Of a DNA stretch of 64,000 bases, positions 12,801 to 26,100 are shown piece by piece. Each line of letters begins with the position of its first letter. The first letter of the stretch is position 1. Location of the stretch: assembly GCA_036345935.2 (NCBI GenBank), contig JADWOT020001561.1, positions 248,001-312,000 on the forward strand, read 5' to 3'. The notes beneath the pieces are model-generated. The model was given only the letters and a program-made list of their open reading frames with translations, was not told the DNA's origin and did not search any database. The DNA is from Taenia hydatigena (taxonomy: Eukaryota; Platyhelminthes; Cestoda; Cyclophyllidea; Taeniidae). The position numbers and the translations under genes are program-made.

Positions 12801-15800
12801 GCACCAGCACCACCATCGCCATCAAGTCCGTTGTTGGGCCGGAGACAATGTAATTTGATAGGGCAGGTGTTGGTGGCGGTGCCGAAGGTCTCGGACAAAA
12901 TTTACCTACAATACTGTTACTCTCGTCTTTAAGCTAGGTTGGGGCATTGCACTCCCTTCCAGTCAGCAGAAGTCGGAGTTAAATGCTGCTCTCGTTCATG
13001 TAAATTAATACTCAATCCTCCCTGTCCCACTTGGCTTTCAGTTAAAACAGCAAAGGGATTGAGGTTCACTGCTTGCTGGGGTTATTGACAAGGGCAAAAG
13101 TGGTTTTTAAGTCACTCACCATGGTGATTGATTTCATCTAAAAATGTTTACATTGGGAAGAACTAATTGTCAGTTAATCATTTAATTGAACTGTTTCCTT
13201 TTAGCAGTGAGTCCAAAATCCGAGGGTCGACTGCTGCGACGAAGTTGGTCAAGTCTCCTTAGCAACGAAGAGACTTCACCACTTCCAACAAAGTCGCCAC
13301 GACTACCCTTTTATCCGTCATCTCCATCGGTCCATCAGGATACCCAAACACCACCCTCTTGTGAGGGTCTGCTAAGGTAGTCAAAATAATCAGTACTCTT
13401 TAAGATCGTCCTAATAGTGTGATGACATATTTATAAAATTTTTACATTCAGACTCCCCAAATCTGATACTACCCTTGTACCGCCCAGTCTTAGAAGCGGT
13501 AGCTTTTCGTGTCGAACTTCCGGAGGAACAGGCGACTTAGCACAAGCCCAATGCCATTTAGAAACCAGGGAACTTTGGCAAAGGTTCAACGAACTCGGCA
13601 CTGAAATGATTATCACTAAATCCGGAAGGTGAGTCGTTTGAGGGCGAAATTTTATTTTAAATTTACCTTTATATTGTATTTTAGACGGATGTTTCCCGTA
13701 ATGCGAGTGTCCTTCACAGGTCTCAGACCAGGACAAAAGTACACTGTGTTGATGGACATTGTTCCAGTAGACAATAAGCGCTATCGGTACGCATACCACC
13801 GATCAAGTTGGTTGGTGGCAGGCAAGGCTGATCCCGAAACCACCGACCAACAGCGAAGACGTCGTCGGTGTTACTTGCATCCCGATGCACCGTTCACTGG
13901 CGAACAGTTGGCTCGGCAGACGGTCTCATTCGAGAAACTCAAATTGACCAACAACCTCCTTGACAAGCATGGTTATGTGTGTAGCCACTTAATACAATTA
14001 CTGTTGTTTAGTGAATCGAAACCTTACTTCTTGCTGATTACTGTATTTTAATTGGGAAATCCCTAACAAGTTTTGCTTTGGGTTAACTTCCCTAGTGAAT
14101 TCGAACAATACACTTGGCTAGGTTCCACCTCCGGCGTGAACTCACATTAGTTAATTGTAAGGGATATGAAAGGAAAAATGCTGTGGTACTTTAGTTTTAT
14201 GGCTTATTTCTTGTTCTGCAGATAATTCTCAACTCAATGCACAAATATCAACCGCGAATTCACTTAGTGAGACGACCGAGGTGCGGTTTTTCATCGGATG
14301 CACTCACCTCTCTGCCTACAGAAGAGATAAAAACGTTCGAATTCCCTGAAACCGTCTTTATTGCAGTGACCGCCTACCAGAATCAACTTGTAAGTTCTTT
14401 GCCTGTGTTAGAACTGGTCACTAGTGTCCTACAAGAGGACGGACCTGCCTTCTGCGAAAGAGTCGAAATCCACTACCGCATGATTGCGAATGAGTTGCTC
14501 CTGTTAACAACTATAAGGACTGTTTGATTGTTGGAATTCAGATTAGGGGCGGATATCACTACACATAATCTTAACAACCATACTTCTTCCACTCAGACGC
14601 CATTGTCTTTTGAGTGATCGCCTCGAAATGCGTGATGACGAGCCCGAATACTTTGAAGTCCTATTAAATTAATTTATTAAGATTTTAATTTTTAGAAGGC
14701 AGGGCTTAAAAATGGACTGTGTTCGAGGGCAAGAATATGAGGCGGCTTTGGGTATTGAAGTTTGGTTCCAATTTTGCCGATCTGGTATTGTATCCGGTCC
14801 TCAGCTTCCTTATGCCACTCAACTGGGAGTGATGACCGCGTGTGATCACGGTGGATCTCTTTCGTTCACAGAGATCTATTGAAAAACCATCTAGTTATTG
14901 AGGCAGTAGCAAAATCTGCTACATTGTTTTAACCCGTCCTAAATCACTTGAAGAGGTTATGCACCATTACACTTGGAAAGGGGTCTGACTATCACCAAAC
15001 AGAAAGCCTGGACGACTGGAGGAATGAGTTGTGCGCTGTTAGCAAGAAAGTCTGATTGCCTACTTAAAGCGATCCATAATTATGACGAGTATCAATTTGC
15101 AACAGTTTAATCCTCGACTATTCTGCGCAGAATAACAAAGCATTTTCATTAAAAGTCTTCTGAAAGATACTAAGTAAGAATTTTGAGGAATGACTTTGAA
15201 TTTCTGGGCTAAACAAAGTAATCAAGTGTTAAATACGAAGCGCTTAGGGAAGCCTTTTCCTTAATCCTCATGCCGAAGGTCTGAATAGTAGCGGCACCAT
15301 CTGGCACGACGAAGATCATCATCGACCTCATAATTAGCAGTCATCTTTGCAGCGAAAGTAGTCACATCTGGTTTGCAGGTAACATCACAAGGCAATGGAA
15401 GAGAGGAGGGGAAGAGGGCGGAAAAGGAGAAAGAGAAGGGGGAAGGAAAGGTGGCAGAGGATGTTAGCTAACGCTTCGCCCGTCCTTCGCCCCCTCCACG
15501 CACACAAACAAACATACACCTGAGTGAACCACGTGTGTGAACGTGTTGGTGCGTAACAACTTTCTAGTTGTGCGCCTGACCCAGAAAGACGTCTTGCACA
15601 TGCAAAGGTGCTGATTTACGGCCAGTAGCTGCGCCTGCACTGCATAACACAGAACAGCCCTAAATGTCACCTGTTTGCGGCTTGTATTTGGCCTTCCTGC
15701 CCAATACCCTCACATCGCCTCAGTGGTTGCTGCGCCTTATTGTTCTCGTTTTGTAGATTACAAAGCTGAAAATCGACTGCAATCCATTTGCCAAGGGCTT

Positions 15801-17316
15801 CCGTGATTCATCGCGTCTATCAGACTTCGAACGGTGAGTTGGGTCAGTTAGGCATCTCGACAACGACACTAACGATGTGTTTTGGATCAAATATGTAACT
15901 ATACCACTTCTATTAATACTGTCATGAAGTCACTGCATCTAATGCACTTTTACCGCAAATTTAAATGAATGCATTCCTGCACATTAAAAGTTAACAACTC
16001 TAGAATTTTAGTTTTAGCATCATTTTAGAGGATTCCCAATGTTGCCTCTTTTACTGTCTCCTTTATCGATTGATTAGTTGTGACACAATTGATGTGTTGA
16101 AATTCCGCCTTGAGAAGAGTGCTGGTCGCCTCTAGACGGGATCTACAGATATAGGGAAAAGAAGTGTCGCTAAAAACTAGACGATAAACTCTCTCGGCAG
16201 GTGCTTTTGCGGCCTAATTCATTGGTTTTGTTTACTATGAGGGCTTGCGCTTGCTAGCACTCCAGAGACGAAGCGTGAACAGGAGTTCGGTGTTTATATG
16301 AATCTCTGACGCCAGCACCTTCAGAGAGGCAGCGAGAGAAGAAGGAAGGAAGGAAGGGAGGAAGGAAGGAGGGACCGGGACCTAATTTATTCGTTCTCCC
16401 CAGGAAGGGATAAGAGCGAGAGAGGGAGGAGGGATAAAGTGGTGGTGAGGGCGGTGACGACGGTGATTGTGTTGATAATGATGGCAATGGCACTGACGGG
16501 CCGTGCAAAGACGGCATTTGGCTAGGGGCGCCATGTGTCTGTTTACATTAGTAGCATGCGGTGAAAACGTTCCAATGGGCGCATTATTGTGGGGGACTAT
16601 TTCGCCAGGTTTGGCAAGAAGGCGAGAAAGGAGGGTGAGAGGACAAATTCTGTCAGAATTTGCAGACTGCGCGCACGCATACTCACAGGTGGAATTAATG
16701 CGAAATAGCGCTGTTGTAGATGGCTACCTTCTTCTTCCATCCTTTTAAAAGTTGACCTTGTTGACTGAAATGATTTCCAAGGTGGAATAAAAGCAAGCTT
16801 TGGAAGTATAAGCTAAAAATTTTAAACGAAACGTCAGCGTCAATGGTTCATTATCACTTTAAATTGGTTTCATTAACCCTTTTACATAACTGGGTGCGAA
16901 ATCTTTGTCAAAAAAGTAGTGATTGCTGCCATTGGAGAATTTTTTCCCGGTTTCGTTTTAGAGAGTCAATGGAAAATCTCCTGGCCTCCCAACATTCCGG
17001 TGGGGTGATTTCAGCCCTATCCACAGGACACATTAGAACTCCTCCAACACTAAGCACTGCACACACGCATTCGGATCACAACCCTTCCTTTTCCTCCACC
17101 TTCCCCACTATCACTTCTGCCAACTCATCCAACTGCCTGACAAGCTTCATGCAACAGATGCTGACCTCATCACTGGCCCATCGCGATTTCCCACCGAATC
17201 CCCCTCTTCCATCCAATTCGACGGTCGCAATGCTGGCCTACCTCCAATTAGTCCATTCGTTAAGTGGCCACGACAGCAGCCAATCGGAGTGGACAGACAG
17301 GGATTCTGTATCCTAA
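9843..17316 (+). CDS. tbx20: T-box transcription factor, TBX20 type (7 exons)
   Basis: Seven exons give 450 aa: 9843-9954, 13205-13376, 13452-13628, 13685-13976, 14222-14389, 15757-15833 and 16962-17316. All introns are GT-AG and the phases close exactly. The amino end carries a TBX20-type motif ([11 protein letters not shown]). The T-box spans about residues 131-333: [18 protein letters not shown], then [65 protein letters not shown] and [20 protein letters not shown], followed by the TBX20-type RESMENLL. Human TBX20 has a similar length. The family are nuclear DNA-binding regulators, important in heart and muscle development in vertebrates and in neural and mesodermal patterning in flies. 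Oddities are a polybasic insertion (five Arg) after GKADP and a short, low-complexity Ser/Thr-rich tail. The start was chosen at the first ATG of the exon, and Met6 is an alternative. Confidence 0.9.
11994..12058 (+). repeat. Polypyrimidine tract in TBX20 intron 1
   Basis: This is a CCTTCCTCCCTCCC-rich run lying about 85 bases before a (GT)n tract. Confidence 0.7.
12142..12170 (+). repeat. (GT)n microsatellite in TBX20 intron 1
   Basis: This is a GT repeat with one TTT interruption. Confidence 0.85.
15396..15460 (+). repeat. Polypurine tract in TBX20 intron 5
   Basis: About 65 bases are almost entirely A and G (GGAAGAGAGGAGGGGAAG and onward). It is a candidate for triplex-forming DNA and has no coding signal. 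Confidence 0.7.
16340..16378 (+). repeat. GGAA tetranucleotide repeat in TBX20 intron 6
   Basis: Seven or more GGAA units run in near-tandem array. GGAA is the core ETS-factor site, and repeats of it can bind ETS proteins in other animals. Confidence 0.75.
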
Positions 17317-19380
17317 GTGATTTAATGGTGCTACTGATTTTGTTCTTCGTATTTTTGTTTGTATATAAGCATCACATAATCCTTATGCTACATTATAAAG
17401 CTGCCAATATCTTACTTTGAAATTGAGTTTGCAGTGATGATTTCCTACGTTGCTGAGTGGATAGCATAACATCGCAAATGAAACGCGGCTAAACTACTTA
17501 AGGTGCTAAAACTTATACTTATACCGACGAAAGGTAAAATTTGCACATGTAGTGTCAAGTTTCGGCCTTAATCCACTCATTGTTCTGATACTCAAGCCAT
17601 TGGCTGTCCCGATTTGTCCACAGCTCATGACCGGTTTTCAAATGCAATTGTACTGGATCATGTCACAAGCTTACATAAGCGGGATTGAGAAAGTATGAAA
17701 AATTAGTAAAAACCTAAAAGCATGTAACGTGCGGTATGATATCGCTGAGTTGTCACCCCACTGGACATTTCATAATGTCGCATCGCAATAAGCTAATCAA
17801 GACCAAGACTTAGGGCATCCACGAGCAGTTTTTATGATCTATACGCCCTCTCAGCGCTGATGAGTTTGAGAGAACGAATTTTGCCGAGCAAGTTTGCGAT
17901 TCACCATTAATAAAGAGATACAACCCACATTAAGCCCCACCCACCGAAAGGAAGAAAGCAATAGTATTAAAATTATGCATTTTTTGGCTCAAATGAACCA
18001 AATACATTAGAGATGAAGGTTAGAATTCACTTTGTTTAGTGACTTAGGCACTACTTAATGCATCAGCAATACCTCTCTTCGAATGGGGGCATTCCCAGAA
18101 AGGCGAGGGAAAGTTGGAGTGAGAGGGAAGTGAAAGGAGGCCTGACGACGACGTAAACATCTCACCAATTGCCAACTTACCTTGTCCCTGTCTCCACAAC
18201 ATAACCACGGGCCACCTTTCGTGGAAGATCACCAGATGGGGAAGCAGTACTTCTTTACTACATTACGTGACTCAACATTCAAGTCTATTGCATGGGCACC
18301 AAAGTGAAGTGAATTAAATGTTAGATTACCCGACCTCTGGTCACGCCTTAAAAGCAACATTGAAGAAAGAGGCAGAAGATGATGCATTTCAGACCCTCTC
18401 CGTGTAAAATCGGCAAAAAAGGTTGATCATTCGAGATAACACGACAAAAATGGACTCCTAGAGGACTCATGCAGTGGCATGAGGTAAACGAATGGCGGCA
18501 AGCAACCATCAGTTCTGATTGTCACTTTTTTAATCCTAATAATGAGTTGATGTAACTTCGCTAGACATGGGTGCAGTTGAGAAATTAAGCAATGCCTTTA
18601 AGCAGCTAGCGGATTCACCATGAGGCTCAACAGCATTCAAATATCGACGAGACTAAGTTAACCAACTAAAATAGCAAATTAGGGTGGATAAACCATCAAG
18701 AGATTCTTCATTGCAGGTAAGAATATGCCCTTAGGGTAGAATTTGTACTTTTCCATTTGTGCTTTATAGTTTCGCAAAAATTTTTCAAAACTTTTGCCAT
18801 GCCAAAGCAACATCTCGGTTCAATTCACTGAAAAACTCCTGAGGAGGACATTATCGTTTTCGATCGAAAGTAGTAAGTTAGATCCATTGTGAAGGTCTTG
18901 GAGAAATTCACTGAAATAAGCATACGCCCTCATGCACGGACGCAGGCGATACTAAACGGCACAACGTGTGAAATTTTGCACACAAAGATGTGCTTTAGGA
19001 AATTTGAGAAACCCCTTCTTGCAAATTATTGCTGGCCCTCGAAAACGCCAATGACGAGAATTTACGAGGGACTGTTTGAGGCTCCAACTTCTAAGGTGAA
19101 GTCGATAGTATGATGCAGTCGGTATGCAAATGCATGAGATTTGTATCTTTAAAGTTCTGAATGGTCACGCATGACAATTCACTTCCGAACGCACGAACCG
19201 AACACATTAGCACATAAGCTTTCAAAATTAGGATTCACAGGCCCCGTAACAATTAATTTTGATAAGTACCACTGTGTATTGAAAAGACTCTGCCAGCTCG
19301 TTAAGAGGAGAAGTGGTTAACTGCTTTGTTTGGTATTTAGCAAAGTTGGTGTTTAGAATGAAAAATTTTGTTAATCTTGG
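17317..19380. other. Intergenic sequence downstream of TBX20, no gene seen
   Basis: The stretch contains only short ORFs with no family resemblance. The TBX20 3' untranslated region must begin here, but I see no clear AATAAA signal close to the stop. Confidence 0.45.
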
Positions 19381-19565
19381 TGTAGCGTCCCGAGGCTCCC
19401 TTAAGGCAAAAGAAGGCAAAGTGGCAGGGTAGAATACATATATTCACCGAACAGAGGGAAATAGGCTGCTGGCATGGCCCGGAGGCCAGCCCACGCAGCT
19501 AGGGCAGTACGGCCACCTCTGTGACCTTGACAGAAACCGGCAGTTCTAACAAACAAAGTACTGCA
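19381..19565 (-). mobile_element. LTR of Ta-TRIM/gypsy-like family (copy 3, solo, inverted)
   Basis: It runs from TGTAGCGTCCCGAGG to AAAGTACTGCA on the + strand and is about 185 bp. It is one of the best-preserved copies and very like copies 1 and 6. No internal retroelement sequence flanks it, so it is a solo LTR. The last triplet is GCA rather than ACA. Confidence 0.8.
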
Positions 19566-22457
19566 CTTGGTATTAAGTTAAGTTGATCTTGGTATTTTTT
19601 GTTGAACTTTTCTTTAAAAAATTCACAATTGCAATTTCTGGAAAGGAAAATGATGATCGAGCAATCTATTGATCAGAGAGGGTCGAGTTACCGCTCTTGT
19701 AAGGAATTACAGTCCACCGTTTACAGCACGCAAGCATTACAGTGAGAGAATTCACACAAATTCGTAGTGTGCGATTTGAAGCATGCCTTTGGCGCCTCAG
19801 CATCTATGCCGGTGGCAGAAGATCATGTTTCTGTGGGGCTTTTTTTGCAGTCTTCTTGTCGCACACAAATACGGTTGACCTACTTATTAAGTTTCAGTAA
19901 AAGTTATATTAAGCACTTTGTGGTTCTCGCGTGCGACCAAGTCGTCATACACCTCTGCCTACACACAGATCTAATTAAATACGTGATGGAAATTTGACAT
20001 TTGTGGATTCGAATGCCGGCTCGAGTTGCTATGCAGAATCGAGAGCATAATGAGTAGCTTTAAAACCAACAGCATAACATCCACTGATCTGTTGCCATTT
20101 AATTGTGCTGGATGGATGGGCAAGAGGGCGCCGGGATTCATTCAAAAGGGTTCCGCATATTTCCTTGACCTCATCGCTAGCCGTGAGAGTTGAGCGAATT
20201 GGCTAAATTCACATTGTTGTAACTGAAGTATATTAATTTGTCACTTGCACAAAGTTAGAGCATCGAATGAGCGTTACCTTGCAAACAAAATGGCCTTTCT
20301 CAAAGGAAATAATACTTAAATCGTTTTGATTTGTGTCAAAAGTTACATAATAAAGTAAAAACAACCAATTAAAAGCATCGTTTTGGATGGCAATGAGATA
20401 CTGCTTCAATAATAGTCATTACCTAGGGACAGACAATTGAATGTCTCGAAGAAGGATGAATGGGAAAACTCCCTCGCAGCTGTCGCTGAATCATAAATCG
20501 GCTAAGCGAATCATTGTGCTGTTGGAGCAGTAGACACAATTGTTTAGCCAAACACCAACACTGCAGTATTCAGAGGGTAAATCATTTCCTATCTTCATCT
20601 TCCTTCTCTATATCCAGCCTCTTCACAGTGGCCCCAATGCATACAGAATTTCACCCGATTTGGCGGTGCTCGACAAATGCGCATGAGGCCAAACTACCCA
20701 AGTGTGAAATAGCGGTGAGGTTTGACGCAGTGTCGAGCCATTCGAAACAAGTCGGATAACTGAGGGTTAAGCCAACTGTTGGAGGAATGACTAACGGTGC
20801 TTGAAGGAAACATGCAATAGTATAAGTAGTTACAGCAAATACAGCTAGTTAAAGATTCAGGAGGTCCGCTTATTGACTCTGACATCACAGCATTATGTTC
20901 CAGTGGAGGAACATGAGACAAAAAGCAAACTAAATGAAACGTCAGTTGAGATCACTTAAAGTTTTACTTGATTAGCTTTTGGAGAAGTAAAATGGAATAT
21001 ATTTCCATAGCATTTACTGACCACAAAGTCGATAATTAAAGCAAAAACGTTCAATGGAAGTAGCCACAAAGCACCAGATTTTTGCTAGGTTTATAAGACC
21101 ACCGAGGACATTGGTTCTGGGGACGCACGCAAGCGACCCAATCCAGCCAACGTCTGCTGACCCAGCCCCGGGGGTGGAGGCGTCTCAGGTCAGGCCAGCC
21201 AATGACAGTCAGCATTTCGTTACGACCTGGACACAGCCAGCCATATTTGACCGAAGACGCCGCTAAAATGATGAGTTACCAAGCCTGTTGGCTCCGAGAG
21301 ATGGGACGGCATTTCGTAGTGGAGATTGGCGTTGCCTCGTCACCGGAGCTACCAAATTCATCAGTCAATTTATCGTGTACATGTTAGTGTACCAGAAAGA
21401 CAGTTGTTTCCATAAATACATAATCAAACAAGTTTTATAATGCCAGTAATGTGGAGTCCTGGAATGGCCATTCTTGTTAATTGTTGTTTAGCTTTTCTTT
21501 ATGGTAATGACTATGTGCAGCTAGAATCCTACGCCTTTTAGCACGGAGACTATGGCGATGGCAACGCAAAGAAGCACGTGTGCCAACTTTCATTTTTGGC
21601 AAAGAAGTAGTCTACTCTCGCCGATACTTTGGAGGACAAGTGTCCGAGTCTATTGAGAGGCGATGAAAAAGGTCTCTGCAGTGGGTGACTGGGTCTGCGG
21701 AGACCGACTGCATATCGCCATAACTAGAGACTGAACAAGCCAAATCCAATTACTACCAAATTGGTGGTGGTTTCCATTGCGCAAGAAGCTAAAGTCGACA
21801 AGAAGGTTGCTGAGGTGGCGGCACAACGGGAAGTGGTATGGCGAATAGCCGCGATTAGCCGGAAACGATAATTCCAAAGGAGGGACTCACACCGCAGGCT
21901 TGTTCTTCGAGCTAAATCAACTCCGTCGAATGCTCACCAATGTCGTGTTTAAGTGTACTTCGTTTGAGCACCGAAGAGATTAATCACATGAAACACAGAG
22001 GATGACACTTGAAGAACTCCACTAATCAACTCTTCATCACTTTGTGTGTCCTTAATAAGCTGCAATGGCTTGGAACCCCAAACTGCTAGAGGAGAACGGG
22101 GTTCATCACAAAACAGCACGTCCTTACTTAAATAAGCAACTGACCTTAACTTTGACAATAATCTTTTTGCAACATTGGGTACGTAACCAACAATGACTGT
22201 AAAGTGGAGCTATAGCACCAGGTTAAAAATGCTCCGATTCCTGAAATGTTAAAGCCTGCTTGTACACATTCCCTGAGACGTCGACGAGCACTAGAAACTC
22301 GTCTACCAAGATGGTGCGGGAAACGTGAGGCGTTCATGTAGCTACCGACTAAGGAATTAGGCGTAACGCTTCATCCACCATTTGTGGTGGCAGCACCCAT
22401 CCAACTTTCGCAAGTGACACAGAACTCTCACAAAGCCCCAGCTGAAAAGATTGTAAG
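19566..22457. other. Intergenic sequence, no gene supported
   Basis: There are several short ORFs of 60-80 codons but no domain. The 21054-21390 interval is more GC-rich and coding-like than its surroundings in two overlapping frames, but I cannot join it to any acceptable exon chain. Confidence 0.4.
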
Positions 22458-22934
22458 ATGGTGAACAGACCTGTGGTGGCCGCATGTCAAACGGACACCA
22501 GTGTTACACATTGCAGCCCCGTGAAACCACCCGGACTCGATGAATGGGAAACCGATCCGGCACATCTCCATCATACGACGTTCTCTACACCTTGCATTCA
22601 ATTGTCTTCTGTGGCCCCGGCCCATCCGGTATGCAAAATCCGCAAATCAACTCTCCGGACCTTCGATCACAATCAACTCACCTGCTCCTTTAGCACCTTC
22701 ACTGAACGCACGCCATCACAGGCGCGGCAAAAGACTGCCGTAAAGGCACCCGCCTGTGGTGCGACAGAACGACGCCCCATCTCATCTGTGCTAAACTTCA
22801 CTGGCCACTCTGCCTCCATGGTTAGGATTGTGGTTGCCATCTCGGTCCAAACTCAGAAAGTAAGGAGTTTCATAATTAGAATACTGCCAACTTTAGGGCG
22901 ACATATTTCCACACAGCTAACTTTCTGCCTCTGA
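22458..22934 (+). CDS. Hypothetical ORF, possibly an exon
   Basis: This open frame of 158 codons starts at an ATG and has fairly even, coding-like composition. It is rich in Thr, Ser, Pro and Cys (for example CQTDTSVTHCSPVKPPG). A good donor (AAA|GTAAGG) occurs at about 22857, which suggests that the last 26 codons would be intron if this is a first coding exon. No downstream exon could be identified, because GABPA occupies the opposite strand immediately to the right. I recognise no domain. It may be chance, or the first exon of a nested gene. Confidence 0.25.
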   Translation: MVNRPVVAACQTDTSVTHCSPVKPPGLDEWETDPAHLHHTTFSTPCIQLSSVAPAHPVCKIRKSTLRTFDHNQLTCSFSTFTERTPSQARQKTAVKAPACGATERRPISSVLNFTGHSASMVRIVVAISVQTQKVRSFIIRILPTLGRHISTQLTFCL

Positions 22935-23179
22935 GTGTTCCTGCCATTAACTGACAGACCAAAAGGCAAAAAAAAAACAAACTTCAATCTCAGATAATAG
23001 CAGCGTTGTTTCTACATTTCACAAAATCATGGCAAACACTGATGTACGCATCACCAAGGAATATAAAACGTAGGTAATTTTGTGCGAGTTGAAGCAGGGG
23101 CAATGGAGTACAGGTATCATTTGACAGGACCAGAGAGAGAGAGAGAGCTCGTTTATGTACAAATATATTGAAACACACA

Positions 23180-26100
23180 TTACTTCCTCCGACTCTTCTG
23201 CTCAGCAATTTTACAACACTCATCGGCTTCCATCCTGAGGACGGCGGTCACTTTGTCAATGTCATCGACACCGCAGTATTCAAAGGAGTCATCATCCTCA
23301 TCTACATCTACCTCCTCAATAACCTCTCCTTCATCCTCAGGTCTCGAGAAATGTGGACTAACGTCCACTTCGGCGGAAGTCGAGTCCGACTCCATGGTGT
23401 CTAAAATGGCCGGCATGGACGTGGGCATGGTCCGCAAACGCATTGGAGAGGGACAACCGAACCAGGCTTCTCCATCTACCATTGTTCTTTTACGACTGAC
23501 TTCCAGATCACCATTTCTAAAGTTCACGCCGTGCTTCTCCGCGCAGAAACACACAAGTTCATGGAGCTCGCCAGCGGAGTAACCCATGAGAGTCTTGAGG
23601 TCACAGATAAATTTGTAGCAGAAGCGTTTGCTCTGTACCTTTGCAATCATATCCCCATCGTAGTAGTAACGCAAAGCTCGCGAGAGCTTCTCGTAATTCA
23701 TTGCCGGTTTATTCTTGCGCTGACCCCACATCGCAGCCACCCGCTCAGGGTTAGCGAGCATGAATTCGCCGTCCCTGTTGACCCAGTGAATAGCGTCTTG
23801 GTGGCGCCAGTCCGTGAGGAGATCCAAGAGAAACTGCCACAGATGAACTTGGCAACCACTACCAGCTGCAGGTGACTGAGTACCACCTCCTCCAAGCGCG
23901 ATGGAGGACATCTAAAGGCGAAAGCCACAATTTCTTTGTTTTTCACACAACCGTTCCCCCTAACATGACCTTTCTTCAAATTGAAGTAAGCAAAACCTCC
24001 AAAACATTTTCTGTAATAAAATTAAAACTTACGCTCATGGTGCCCGAGTCGTGATGATGGGAAGGCGAGAGAGTCGATACAACCCGATATTTCCTGACAC
24101 TATTAGGAGTACCACTACCGTCGACCGACAGAGAGGAAAATGGGGAATAAATGCGCTCCTCCGTGCGAAAGGCTGTGACGGTGGCAGAGGCGCCAGCGGT
24201 AACAGTTGAGGTCACGGGAACAGAAGAGTTTCCATCACCAGAATCATAGAAACTGCCCCCATGTGCAGTAAAAGCGGGCTGTGTGGGTGCAGGCACAGAG
24301 TTGAAGTAAGAGGAGGTCGAAGCAGGGGAAGAAGAGGCAAGACGTCCATAGGAGAACTGTACACTGGGAGCAGAGGGTTGACTGATGCGCGACTGAAAAC
24401 CCCCGCCGTTGAGACGTAGGTTACTTGTGAGGGGAAGGGAGGGCGAGAAGACGGCTCCATTCAGCCCTGTTACGCCGTTGGCTAAAAGGTAGCCAAAGGC
24501 TTGATAAGTCGCTGCATGTGCGCATGGTTGCGTGGGAGAGATAGGATGGTTCGTACCGGTGCCACCAGAGAAACGTGTAATCACATTGCTGCCATTATTT
24601 GTAGAATAAGTGGAGGGCGAAGGACCATTAGAAGTGTACTCACCGCCGCCATTACGGGAGCTGCGAACTCGTGACCTGCCCATCTGACGATAGACGCGCT
24701 GAGAACTCTGCGATACCGTGTAGGGTTGTACTTGCGGCTTGTAGGGGACACCTTAAAGAGATACTTCTTCTACTTATCTACTCTTAGTAGACACATTGCA
24801 AATTGATGAAACAATGATTAGGTGAAATTTATCAATGGGTTTTGGGTTCGAAAACAACGAGAGCAATTTGTTTTTAGTCTACCCCAACCCAATCCAGGTA
24901 ATTTTGTACATATCAACCAGAATTCAACACTGACTTGAAAAATTCATTTATCGAAAAGGTTAGATAAACTATTGCACTACTTTGGAATGCAAAACCCACG
25001 CATCTTTAAATCTCCCCCAAAAATGCAAGTCATAAAACCAAATGTTTGAAAGCAAATACTAAGCCGACAATATTGTCTCATGATTCGAAAAATTCTCCTT
25101 GCTTTTGCACTTATTGTTGGATGTCCCACACTTTATGCGCCAGGAAGCTAAACGGGCACTTTAAGTTACGGAAACTCACAGACTTCACGACAGTTCTTGA
25201 GCAGTTCGAAGTGAGTGAAAAAGGCTAAGTTAGGAGTGGCAGTTGAGCCCGAGAAGTTGAATCGTGCGGAGAGGTCACTGAGTGAAAGGCCCAACAGGTC
25301 CTCACCCAGCAGGCCTTCGAAGGCCTTAGCCAATTTACCGCCGTCACCTCCTCCGTTAGTGCAGTAATGGGAGTTGGAGGAACCGTTATTTACCAGTTTG
25401 AATTGCTTCGAAGCCCAGTTTATCCACATCACCACCTGGACACGGATTTGCAAAGGAAACAAAAAGGCAAAATTTATGATCCCGTTGATAACAGAAAAAG
25501 GGTGAAGAGAAGACAAAACTAAACTTTACCTGTGTTGCATTCCATCGGCCGGGATCACTCGGAATGCTGTTCATCCTCATAAGCCGACGATAGTGCTCAT
25601 CGATGGTCCATCTGCCACCGACATCATTACCACCGCCTGCAAGACGCTCCATAATGATGGCGTAATTTGAGCCATAGTGGGAGGTACCAACACGCGGTGT
25701 AGAGTAAAAACCTGACGGTAGCGCTACACTACTTTGACTAACGTTGCTAGAGGCGGTGGCCGTAGAAAGACGCTCCATGTTCTCGATGGCTCTGTTGGCG
25801 ACGGTAAATGCCTCAAAAACGGCACTGGATGAGACTAATCTAGACTCCTGATCTGCAGAAGACCCCTCGGAGTTCAGAGGACCATCGGGTCTGACATTTG
25901 AAACTGATAAAGCTGATGGCATTCCATTAAGGCTTGCCACTGAGGTAGAACGATGAGACTGTGGGAAAGGAAATACAGAACATTTAATAAGCATTCAGTG
26001 GAGAACATTACTAAGGAACGCTTCATAAACAAGCATAATTTAGCGCTCAATGTGGAATGAGAGTATAAATGTATTCTCCAAGTTGGAGAGATTAATTAAA

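Noticed and set aside
23253..23875. Plus-strand ORFs across the ETS exon
   Set aside because: They are mirror frames of the GABPA last exon, whose ETS domain is unmistakable on the other strand.
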